Shown piece by piece: positions 17,577-25,176 of a stretch of 64,000 nt of DNA. Under the pieces are notes generated by a model. The model was not told the DNA's origin. It searched no databases and saw only the letters and a program-made list of their open reading frames with translations. A program made the position numbers and the translations under genes. Location: NCBI RefSeq assembly GCF_000482485.1, contig NZ_KI519440.1, positions 79,939-143,938 of the forward strand, read 5' to 3'. The number at the start of each line of letters is the position of its first letter. Within the stretch, counting starts at the first letter, position 1. This DNA is from Paucisalibacillus globulus DSM 18846 (GTDB lineage Bacteria; Bacillota; Bacilli; Bacillales; Amphibacillaceae).

Positions 17577-18233
17577 ATGAATGTTGAAGTTCTTAATATT
17601 CATAAAAATTTAAGGTACCGAATCATGACAGTAAACGGCAAACACTATATTTTTGATCAAGACCGTCCGTACTTAGTGTTTTTCTTTCCGTTTTTAAATT
17701 GGATGAAGTCACATATTGTCTATAAAGTTTCAGATCCAGTTAAATTAGAGCAGTTAAAAGTTATTAAAAATGAAAATAAATTAGGTACAGGATTATTTAT
17801 TCTTACAGGAGGATTAACAGTATTTTTAGGGAATTTATTAAGCTTAGTTGTTGAAAGGTTTGATTTTCAAATATCACAAATTTATATATATAGTTTATTA
17901 TTAATTTCCACATTTCTTGTTATCTATTTTCGCTTTCGTATAAGTAGAAAAAATCAAAAAAAATTATGTGATATTGTGCAACTTGAGGAACTAGAGACGG
18001 AAAAAATTCGGATTAGACCCCAATCCTTTAAACATTTTAGTTTTGTATTAGTCGCATATATATACATTTTATTAATTACGCTTGCTTCATTAATAGCTTT
18101 TATTAAATTACCTAATTTTATTTTATTTCTCTGTTTCATTTTGTTTTTATTTTTAACATTAATAGTAAACGGACTGACCTTAAAGGTTGGAAAAAACAAG
18201 ATTAAACTGAAAAACAATAAATCTGCAGATTAG
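17577..18233 (+). CDS. DUF443 membrane protein, likely cognate immunity (TsaI-like) 1
   Basis: 218 residues, starting 2 nt after the toxin stop, so probably translationally coupled. The N-terminal soluble strand region (NLRYRIMTVNGKHYIFD) leads into the conserved FFFPFLNWMKSHIVYK motif of the DUF443 family. About five transmembrane segments follow, with a basic loop in the middle. S. aureus TsaI, the immunity protein for the depolarising toxin TspA, is a DUF443 protein and also exists as tandem copies. Direct adjacency makes this the prime cognate immunity candidate. Confidence 0.8.
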   Translation: MNVEVLNIHKNLRYRIMTVNGKHYIFDQDRPYLVFFFPFLNWMKSHIVYKVSDPVKLEQLKVIKNENKLGTGLFILTGGLTVFLGNLLSLVVERFDFQISQIYIYSLLLISTFLVIYFRFRISRKNQKKLCDIVQLEELETEKIRIRPQSFKHFSFVLVAYIYILLITLASLIAFIKLPNFILFLCFILFLFLTLIVNGLTLKVGKNKIKLKNNKSAD

Positions 18234-18265
18234 AAAGAAATTAATTCGATTAAGGGGAGAAACAC

Positions 18266-18565
18266 ATGTTACCAATTGGATCAATCATCTACCTAAAGGA
18301 CGGTTCAAGGAAAATAATGATTTTAAACAGAGGTCCAATTATAGAGAGGAACGGCAAACAAACAGTATTTGATTATTCGGGCTGTTTTTATCCACTTGGA
18401 TTAGTACCGGACAATATTTTTTATTTCAACCATGAAAATATTGATGAGGTTGTATTTGAAGGTTTTAAGGACTCAGAGGAAGAACGTTTCCAGAAGCTAT
18501 TTCATGATTGGCGAAAGGAAAACGGCGATAAGTTTGCAAGAGGAAAAGTTACAGGGGTGATTTAG
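18266..18565 (+). CDS. DUF4176 protein, LXG-locus accessory 1
   Basis: 99 residues with the DUF4176 pattern LPIGSIIYLKDGSRKIMILNRG, FDYSGCFYPLG, YFNHENIDEVVFEGF. These small soluble proteins are scattered through LXG toxin loci, and their function is unproven (accessory or immunity). The gene has GGGGAG before the ATG and follows the DUF443 gene by 32 bp. A near-identical copy lies at 21898 and a broken relative at 20176. Confidence 0.85.
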   Translation: MLPIGSIIYLKDGSRKIMILNRGPIIERNGKQTVFDYSGCFYPLGLVPDNIFYFNHENIDEVVFEGFKDSEEERFQKLFHDWRKENGDKFARGKVTGVI

Positions 18566-18695
18566 TAGGGCATAGAAGGATTAGTCTCTCTAATTTGGAA
18601 GTGAATTTATGGAAATTAATATGTTGACTGTGGATAAAAAAATAAAGACAGGATGGTTTAAATATTAGGTGAATTATTTAAGAAGGAGTTAAAGA

Positions 18696-19421
18696 ATGAA
18701 AATTAATTCAACTATAGAGTTTGGACAACTATCAGACGAGTTCAAAAAACACTTACAATTCCTAGATATATTCAATATAAAAGGCGCAACATCCATGCTG
18801 CTATTTGGATTGTATGACATCCCTCTACTATTGTCTTTACTTACAATTTATAAAATTGAGTTTATCTGGGGTATCCTACCCCTTCTAGTAATTCTTCACG
18901 CTTGGATGTTTCGACTTTTATTTAAAAATCCCTTTTCTACTCAATTTGAGACCATATTATATTTAGGAGCTTTTGGGTTAATTGGTTCATTGACCTTTAT
19001 TATAATGATATACGGGATATCGTATTATGTGTTGGGAATTTCTTCTGTTATCTATTACTCGGTATTAACACTTACTTTATTGATGTCATCTATTATTCTA
19101 ATAAAGTATCAAATAGACAAATATGCTGGAGATCTAACTAAGGAAAAAAAGAGTCGGGACCAATCAAAGTACATCGGACTAGTTACCGTCGCTCCCGCCA
19201 TTGGATATATTTTGGCGCTAATAACGGCTGATACAACTATACTAAAGCATAGTGTGACATTAGGAATGAATTTTATACTTTTCCTAATATATGGGTACTT
19301 TGGAGCTAGGTTTCTACACAAATATTTTTTCATGAAAACTAATATAGATTACGTGAACTTCCAGATGCCTGCAAAAAAAGATTACAAAGAATTAATAAAA
19401 AATGGAGTAGAAATTAAATAG
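18696..19421 (+). CDS. multi-pass membrane protein, LXG-locus paralogue A
   Basis: 241 residues with about six hydrophobic segments after a short cytosolic N-terminus (FKKHLQFLDIFNIKG). Conserved features shared with the next gene are FETI, IKYQIDKYxGDxTKE, the YMKTNID-like motif FMKTNIDYVNFQMPAKK and the end KxGVEIK. I do not recognise a named family. AAGGAG precedes ATG 18696. Placement between DUF443/DUF4176 genes and membrane topology suggest a further immunity protein against membrane-active toxins, but this is inference. Confidence 0.75.
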   Translation: MKINSTIEFGQLSDEFKKHLQFLDIFNIKGATSMLLFGLYDIPLLLSLLTIYKIEFIWGILPLLVILHAWMFRLLFKNPFSTQFETILYLGAFGLIGSLTFIIMIYGISYYVLGISSVIYYSVLTLTLLMSSIILIKYQIDKYAGDLTKEKKSRDQSKYIGLVTVAPAIGYILALITADTTILKHSVTLGMNFILFLIYGYFGARFLHKYFFMKTNIDYVNFQMPAKKDYKELIKNGVEIK

Positions 19422-19442
19422 CTATATTTAAAGGAAGAAATT

Positions 19443-20168
19443 ATGAAAATTGATTCTAATATTAAACGTAGAGATTTATCACAAAAATTTAAAGAACATT
19501 TATTGTTTGTAGATATAATAAATGTGAAGTCTTCAGTAGTAACCGTAATACTTGTACTCTATGATCTACCATTAGCCGCGGGTCTACTGAGCATATATAA
19601 ATTAGAGTTTTTATGGATACTTATGCCATTTATAATCATTTTGCATTTATGGGGTATTCGACTTTTAGTAAAGAATCCATACTCTACACAATTTGAGACG
19701 ATAAGATTTATCGGGACTCTAGGTGTAATAGGGACATTAACTTTTTTTATTATAGCTAATGGTATGTCCATCTTTGCTTTTCATATTAATTCTATCTTAT
19801 ATTATGGTTTAATCAATTTATCCTTATTGATTACGTCTTATATACTAGTAAAATATCAAATTGACAAGTATTCTGGCGATCCAACAAAAGAGGGAAAGAA
19901 GCATGATCAATCAAAATACATGGGATTGTTGTCTGTCTCCCCAGCAATAGGATATCTGTTAGCTTTAAGTACAAAGGGCAATTCTACTCTTCAATTAGCT
20001 ATTATGATGATTATGATTTTCTTTCTAATACTTCTGTATGTATATGTAGCAGCTAAGTTTATACACAGATACTATTTTATGAAAACGAACATAGATATTG
20101 TAATACTCCAAACACCTACAAAAAAAGAATACAAAGAGTTAAGAGAAAAAGGAGTAGAAATTAAATAA
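19443..20168 (+). CDS. multi-pass membrane protein, LXG-locus paralogue B
   Basis: 241 residues, the same length and topology as the preceding protein and clearly homologous (QKFKEHLLFVDIINVKSS, FETIRFIG, LVKYQIDKYSGDPTKE, YFMKTNIDIVILQTPTKKE, REKGVEIK). Divergence is highest in the membrane segments, as seen when immunity proteins adapt to different toxin variants. It starts 21 bp after its paralogue, with GGAAG upstream. No independent function can be assigned. Confidence 0.75.
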   Translation: MKIDSNIKRRDLSQKFKEHLLFVDIINVKSSVVTVILVLYDLPLAAGLLSIYKLEFLWILMPFIIILHLWGIRLLVKNPYSTQFETIRFIGTLGVIGTLTFFIIANGMSIFAFHINSILYYGLINLSLLITSYILVKYQIDKYSGDPTKEGKKHDQSKYMGLLSVSPAIGYLLALSTKGNSTLQLAIMMIMIFFLILLYVYVAAKFIHRYYFMKTNIDIVILQTPTKKEYKELREKGVEIK

Positions 20169-20175
20169 TAGAAAA

Positions 20176-20451
20176 CTATTACCCAATGGTTCTATCGAAT
20201 GGTGGAAATAAGCGTTTAATGATTTATGGTATGGAAGAAAACAACAAGTTGTAGATGAAGAACAACCAGATTTAGTAGAGGATGCAATTGATACAACCAT
20301 GTTTGACTACATTGGAGTTCCTTATCCGGAAGGCTCTATTAATCAGGAGTTCTCGTATGCTTTTAACCATTCCGATATACAGGACATCATCTTTCAAGGA
20401 TATGAAGATGATGAAGAAGACGAATTCCGGAGTATATTGGAGAGGGTATAA
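20176..20451 (+). pseudogene. broken DUF4176 gene
   Basis: Reading across frames gives LPNGSIEWWK, then in another frame NKRLMIYGMEENN, then MFDYIGVPYPEGSINQEFSYAFNHSDIQDIIFQGYEDDEEDEF to a stop at 20449-20451 (segments quoted separately from three frames). These follow the DUF4176 order (LPIGSI, LMIxG, FDYxGxxYPxG, FNHxDI, xxFxGYED). At least two frameshifts and an early stop disable it. It belongs to a different DUF4176 subtype from the two intact copies. Confidence 0.75.
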
Positions 20452-20484
20452 AACTTTAATCATTAATACCTAATTCTTCCGCTT

Positions 20485-20514
20485 ATTAATCCATTAAATT
20501 GGGGATGGTGGTGA
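20485..20514 (+). pseudogene. fossil 3' end of a second LXG toxin
   Basis: The frame reads INPLNWGWW-stop, almost identical to the INPLKWGWW-stop end of the LXG toxin at 17572. In both places a DUF443 gene begins a few bases later. Everything upstream of this toxin tail has been lost. It marks a recombination junction where an immunity cassette was inserted with the tail of its former toxin. Confidence 0.8.
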
Positions 20515-20519
20515 TCTTT

Positions 20520-21182
20520 ATGAAGGGTGAAGTCCTTCACATTCATAGAAACATTAGGTATAGACTTATATCAATAAATGATACGCGGTATATAGTTGAT
20601 TTAGATTACCCACTTTTAGTGTTTTTCTTCCCTTTCCTAAATTGGATGAAATCACATGTTGTCTATAAAATTATTGATGAAAATCAACTTGAACAACTAA
20701 AAGTAATTAAAAGTACCGACACAAAAGTCGGCTATACACTATTAACTGGAGGACTATCTGTTCTTGGGGCAAATTTATTGGAAATGGTAATGGATAAGTT
20801 TGAAATATCAATGCCAAACGTAATTAATTATATTATTCTTTTCACTTTTACTATCTTAATTGTTTTTTGTCGTTTCCATATTAGTAGAAGGAATAAGAGG
20901 AAATTATATGACATAGTCCAGTTAGAGAAGTTAGAGAAGATAAAGATACGTTTTGGCCCCCAAAATGTTAAACATTTTTTCTTATTTCTTATTTTGTATT
21001 TAGGATTTTTAGCATCTAGTCTGGCAGGAATAATCATGTTCATACAATACAAAAACTTCTTAATTCTATTTTTTACAATTCTTTTTTTGTTCTGTTTCCT
21101 ATTTGTAAATGGGATTTCGTTATTCCCAGGGAAAAATAAAATACGAATGAAGGAACTTCAAAATTTTGAAGCAGCAAAATAG
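20520..21182 (+). CDS. DUF443 membrane protein, orphan immunity candidate 2
   Basis: 220 residues from ATG 20520, placed exactly as in the first copy relative to the GGGGATGGTGG of the toxin tail; starts at 20499 fall inside the fossil. It has NIRYRLISINDTRYIVDLD, FFFPFLNWMKSHVVYK and five predicted membrane segments, ending in a basic GKNKIRM tail. It is homologous to the DUF443 genes at 17577 and 21208 but clearly diverged. Because its toxin is reduced to a tail, it probably protects against toxins of other strains. Confidence 0.8.
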   Translation: MKGEVLHIHRNIRYRLISINDTRYIVDLDYPLLVFFFPFLNWMKSHVVYKIIDENQLEQLKVIKSTDTKVGYTLLTGGLSVLGANLLEMVMDKFEISMPNVINYIILFTFTILIVFCRFHISRRNKRKLYDIVQLEKLEKIKIRFGPQNVKHFFLFLILYLGFLASSLAGIIMFIQYKNFLILFFTILFLFCFLFVNGISLFPGKNKIRMKELQNFEAAK

Positions 21183-21207
21183 TTTGAAGAAAAAGCGGTG
21201 ATAGTCT

Positions 21208-21864
21208 ATGTTAAGTGAAGTACACCATATTCATAAAAATATGAGATATAGAATTATTAAAGTGGATAATACATACTATATTTTTGACCTTGACCGTCCT
21301 TTTTTGGTATTTTTCTTTCCTTTCCTTAATTGGATAAAAACACACACGATCTATGAAATTAAGGATATGGCCCAGCTGGAGCAGTTAAGAACTGTTGAAA
21401 GTAGTTCCAAAATAGGATTTGGGATAGCTATGTTTACAGGTGGTTTATCTGTTTTTTTAGCTAATTTACTAGAACCTATTATATTTAAGATGGAATTTCA
21501 AACACCAACCTTTATTACCTATATTTTACTTATCATTTTTTCTATTTTAGTAATCTTTTTTCGTTTTAAATTAAGTAAAAAAAATAAGATAAAAATACTT
21601 AATGTTGTTGCATTGAGTACTTTAGAGAAAAAAAGAATCTCAGTTAAACCACAATCTATTAAACATTTTTGCTTAATATTATTCATGTATATAATAGTAT
21701 TATTATTTCTTCTAGCATCAATCTTCATGTTTATTGAATTTAAGAATTACTTCGTTTTGTTTTCCTTTATACTAATATTATTTTTCTTGCTTATTATAAA
21801 TGCATCTACATTAGCACCAGGAAAAAATAAAATAAAAATAAACAACAATAAATCTGCAGTTTAA
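21208..21864 (+). CDS. DUF443 membrane protein, orphan immunity candidate 3
   Basis: 218 residues with NMRYRIIKVDNTYYIFDLD, FFFPFLNWIKTHTIYE and five hydrophobic segments. The C-terminus (GKNKIKINNNKSAV) matches copy 1 (GKNKIKLKNNKSAD) much better than the rest does, and a DUF4176 gene follows as after copy 1. It starts 25 bp after copy 2, so the two are probably co-transcribed. Confidence 0.8.
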   Translation: MLSEVHHIHKNMRYRIIKVDNTYYIFDLDRPFLVFFFPFLNWIKTHTIYEIKDMAQLEQLRTVESSSKIGFGIAMFTGGLSVFLANLLEPIIFKMEFQTPTFITYILLIIFSILVIFFRFKLSKKNKIKILNVVALSTLEKKRISVKPQSIKHFCLILFMYIIVLLFLLASIFMFIEFKNYFVLFSFILILFFLLIINASTLAPGKNKIKINNNKSAV

Positions 21865-21897
21865 AATAAAATTTATTAACAAATGGGGGAGAAACAC

Positions 21898-22197
21898 ATG
21901 TTACCAATTGGATCAATCATCTACCTAAAGGACGGTTCAAGGAAAATAATGATTTTAAACAGAGGACCTATTATTGAAATGGATGGCAAACAAACAGTAT
22001 TTGATTATTCGGGCTGTTTTTATCCACTTGGATTAGTACCGGACAATATTTTTTATTTCAACCATGAAAATATTGATGAGGTTGTATTTGAAGGTTTTAA
22101 GGACTCAGAAGAAGAACGTTTCCAGAAATTATTTAATGATTGGCAAAAGGAAAATAGCGGTAAGTTTTTGAAAGGGAAAGTGACAGGAGTGATTTAG
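21898..22197 (+). CDS. DUF4176 protein, LXG-locus accessory 2
   Basis: 99 residues from ATG 21898 (GGGGGAG upstream); the extension to 21883 is unlikely. The DNA is almost identical to the copy at 18266, including the leader GGAGAAACACATG, with differences clustered near the middle (ERNGKQ versus EMDGKQ) and 3' end. Such close identity beside divergent DUF443 genes indicates recent duplication or gene conversion. Confidence 0.85.
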   Translation: MLPIGSIIYLKDGSRKIMILNRGPIIEMDGKQTVFDYSGCFYPLGLVPDNIFYFNHENIDEVVFEGFKDSEEERFQKLFNDWQKENSGKFLKGKVTGVI

Positions 22198-22241
22198 TTT
22201 AGGGTAAAAAGGTTTCAGCCTTTAAACTAAGGAGGTTAAGA

Positions 22242-22751
22242 ATGGACATTAATATCTTAATTATTTCTTTTATAATGATTTTCATGCTTCATAATTTAGA
22301 GGAAATTATTACAATAGAAAGATGGCATAAAAAAACGTATCCTCAGGTTATACATCGGGTCCCGTCATTTATACAAAAGGAAATGAAGCAGTTTAATGAT
22401 ATTACAAGTGCACAATTTGCTCTTGTTGTTTTTGTGTTATCGATTGTTGTTTCTGCTTTGATTTTGACAGCAGTAGTGACAGAGCACTATTTCTTGTTTT
22501 TGGGGGTAGCTATACCTTTTGCGTTAAATATCTTCACTCATCCATTACAATCATTGTATTTGAGATGTTATACTCCTGGAGTCTGGACATCTATTTTACT
22601 GATAATCCCTTATAATATTCTATTATTCTTTCACTTCTCTAAAGAGGGGTTATTTACGATGAGCACAATGATAGGTGCATTAATTGTGATGGTCTTACTT
22701 GTACCAGTGTTCCTTCTTAGTCATAAAATTGGTGGAAAGTTAGATGGGTGA
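22242..22751 (+). CDS. HXXEE-domain membrane protein
   Basis: 169 residues. The first membrane helix ends in MLHNLEEIITIERW, the HxxEE motif that names this family, and four to five further helices follow. The motif's His/Glu residues in the membrane suggest metal or proton chemistry, but the function is unknown. AAGGAGG precedes ATG 22242. It lies right after the immunity array with no clear terminator and could be co-transcribed. Confidence 0.75.
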   Translation: MDINILIISFIMIFMLHNLEEIITIERWHKKTYPQVIHRVPSFIQKEMKQFNDITSAQFALVVFVLSIVVSALILTAVVTEHYFLFLGVAIPFALNIFTHPLQSLYLRCYTPGVWTSILLIIPYNILLFFHFSKEGLFTMSTMIGALIVMVLLVPVFLLSHKIGGKLDG

Positions 22752-23058
22752 TGCCGCTGTTACATGTTTTTTCTAAATACAATACCATTATAGGTTGAAC
22801 TGGAACCAAGCTCATATACTATCATCAGTCATTCTCGCTACTAGTAACATTTTTATCTAGTATAGGTATAATTTACTGTTTTGTGGCTGTAGCCTTTTAC
22901 TAAATGAGTTTCCATTGTAATATCAAAGTAACATGAAGAAGGTCGGATTAGTATAACAAAAACCACATTGTGGATAGTTACAAGCAAAGGCTGACTCTTA
23001 TTTGATCCCTTCAGTTCATGAAAATAGATTGAAAGATTTGGGGGAAGAAGTAATAGCT
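22752..23058. other. intergenic, nothing recognised
   Basis: 307 bp of AT-rich sequence with no ORF, strong hairpin or repeat that I can support. It should contain the promoter of the OmpA-domain lipoprotein gene. Confidence 0.4.
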
Positions 23059-24504
23059 ATGAAAATCACAAAAAAAGATAAATTATTCACGGGACTATTA
23101 GTAAGCATACTATTTGGAATGACTATCTTAGTTGGCTGTACAGATAATGAAGAAACAGAAGATACTGATACTCCGGAAAAGAAAAACACAGAAATAACAG
23201 AGGATGTTGAGAAAGTAGATGATAAGAAAGATCCCTTAGAAGAAGACATTTCCTTTGGAGGAAATGTCTATGTAGAGGATGATAAAATTCGAGTGGTAGG
23301 GGAGAGCAATCTAGTGGAAGGTACTTTTGTAGTAGGTACTATATATAAATCGCCTTTTACTGAAGTGCGTGATAATGCCGCCCTTATTACAGAGGAAGAA
23401 GTTTCCGTTGATAAAAATGGAAATTTTGAAATGGAGTTTCTATATGAAACAGATACTGATATGGATTTTCTAGAATATTACAATGGAAGAATACTTGAAG
23501 TGGAATTGGAAGTAGAGATGGCATACAGCCAACCTGAAGAAATTACAGAGTTATATGGTTTTAACGGTGAGAATCTCCGTGGACCAATCGTATATAAAGA
23601 GTTTAGTTTTGGTGAAGTGTACCAATATTTGTATATGCCTATATATGTTCAAATTGGGGGTGACCAAACAGAATATGAAATAAAAGCCCCTGAGCGATTA
23701 CCATTACCGAAAGACTATGGGAAAACAAATGTATGGATTGATATTGAAGAGATAACACATGACCATGAGTATTTTTATGTAAAAGGGAAATCAAATTTGA
23801 TAGAGGGTGCCGCTCTTCTAGGAGGTTATTATTCAAGTGAAATAGGCTTACTCCCACAAAGTTTCTTTTATAATACTGCCCATATCCAACCTGATGGATC
23901 ATTTGTTTTTCGTGCTGAATATCATTCGATAGCCGAAGAAGGCTTTATTCGTATTCGTATTAAATCTATTGGTTCACATTTGGCTAGTAATCTCTTGGAG
24001 GAAGCCTATGGAGATGAATTTGAGCGAATCGAAGGAGAGTATGTAACGTTTAATGAACAAGATGATAAAAATGAAATTGAAATGATTCTCTACCCATCTA
24101 TTCCAGAAATAGACGTACCAGAAGAAACAAATGTTACAGAAGATGATGGAGAAATTAAGGTTCAAGTACCTGATGATGTTTTATTTGATGTTGACAAGAG
24201 TGAAGTAAATCCAGAGGCAAAAGAAACATTGGATGACATTATCGCAATGTTGGAGGAACTAGAAGCAGGAACAAAAATTCACATCAATGGTCATACTGAT
24301 TCTGAAGGGGATGCGGATGATAATGTATCACTTTCAGAAAAAAGAGCACTGGCGGTGGAAACGTATCTGACGAACAATGGAAGTATTGATCATCTTGATA
24401 TCGAGACGAATGGCTATGGTGAAACAAAGCCGATTGCCTCTAATGAAGATGAAGAAGGTAAAGAAAGAAATCGTCGGGTGGAAATTGTCATTAACCCTAA
24501 GTAG
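23059..24504 (+). CDS. OmpA-domain lipoprotein
   Basis: 481 residues from ATG 23059; GGGGGAAG upstream and the signal peptide beginning MKITKKDK decide this start over 23002. Lipobox LVGC, then an acidic spacer. Two related beta domains follow (VYVEDDKIRVVGESNLVEGTF and WIDIEEITHDHEYFYVKG, both leading to NLxEGxxxxGxxY). The last ~110 residues are an OmpA/MotB peptidoglycan-binding domain: VLFDVDKSEVNPEAKETL, INGHTDSEGDADDNVSLSEKRA, NGYGETKPIASNEDEEGKERNRRVEI. It would tie membrane to wall from the outside of the cell. OmpA domains on lipoproteins are uncommon but known in Bacillaceae. Confidence 0.85.
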   Translation: MKITKKDKLFTGLLVSILFGMTILVGCTDNEETEDTDTPEKKNTEITEDVEKVDDKKDPLEEDISFGGNVYVEDDKIRVVGESNLVEGTFVVGTIYKSPFTEVRDNAALITEEEVSVDKNGNFEMEFLYETDTDMDFLEYYNGRILEVELEVEMAYSQPEEITELYGFNGENLRGPIVYKEFSFGEVYQYLYMPIYVQIGGDQTEYEIKAPERLPLPKDYGKTNVWIDIEEITHDHEYFYVKGKSNLIEGAALLGGYYSSEIGLLPQSFFYNTAHIQPDGSFVFRAEYHSIAEEGFIRIRIKSIGSHLASNLLEEAYGDEFERIEGEYVTFNEQDDKNEIEMILYPSIPEIDVPEETNVTEDDGEIKVQVPDDVLFDVDKSEVNPEAKETLDDIIAMLEELEAGTKIHINGHTDSEGDADDNVSLSEKRALAVETYLTNNGSIDHLDIETNGYGETKPIASNEDEEGKERNRRVEIVINPK

Positions 24505-24570
24505 GTAAAAGATACAGTTCATAATAAATTCATCCCTGTTTAAGTGACAATCAAAATTTGTAGTAAATCG

Positions 24571-24632
24571 ATAGAGCCGGAGGGAAAGGATCATTTATTA
24601 GCTAAATGCCCTATCCCTGAGGCTCTATTTTG
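24571..24632 (+). terminator. Rho-independent terminator after OmpA-domain gene
   Basis: ATAGAGCC..AGGGA pairs with TCCCT..GGCTCTAT and is followed by TTTTG. The stem is long with internal mismatches. Confidence 0.65.
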
Positions 24633-24690
24633 TAAGTAACCCAAAGTACTTACTAATCCAAAAAAGTTCAAATTATAGATTGAGGGATTA

Positions 24691-24990
24691 ATGAATATGA
24701 AAAATAAGTACAGCAAATATTCCGCTATTTTAAGTTTATATTGTGGAATTGCAATGTTTGTCAGCTATTACATTGCACCAGATTCACCAGAAGGAATAAT
24801 AGTTCCTATCCTGATGTTTTTATTTTACTCTGCTATCCTTGCTGGGATTTTAGGTTTAGTATTTACCTTTATTGCCTTTTTAAAAAGTGAAAAAGGATAC
24901 TTGAAGATAGTTGGACCCGTTCTACTTTCTTTGGTTTTATTATCATTTATCCTATCTTTTGTCAGTATTATGTTTATGGGTGAAGATTAG
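24691..24990 (+). CDS. small membrane protein
   Basis: 99 residues, three hydrophobic segments (AILSLYCGIAMFVSYYI, ILMFLFYSAILAGILGLVFTFIAF, VGPVLLSLVLLSFILSFVSI). The layout resembles DUF4190-type small membrane proteins, but no diagnostic motif is visible. Ribosome binding is weak (GAGGG 8 nt before ATG). It is single, between a terminator and a convergent helicase gene. Confidence 0.55.
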   Translation: MNMKNKYSKYSAILSLYCGIAMFVSYYIAPDSPEGIIVPILMFLFYSAILAGILGLVFTFIAFLKSEKGYLKIVGPVLLSLVLLSFILSFVSIMFMGED

Positions 24991-25176
24991 TTCCGGAAAG
25001 AGGGGGGCCAAGGTATGCCAAACCATAAAAGGGAATGGTAAATTAAGTTTTAAGTTGATTGAAAACTCACATCATAAATTATTTACTAGTGGAAGTAGAG
25101 GAAGAGAATGGGGAAAAGAAGAACAATCTCATCCCCGTTGTGACACCCAATTAGTCTAACTTCATTAACAGCTATA

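Noticed and set aside
24911..25159. 82-codon frame overlapping the small membrane protein gene
   Set aside because: Shadow frame in its first half, unlikely composition after it and no RBS.
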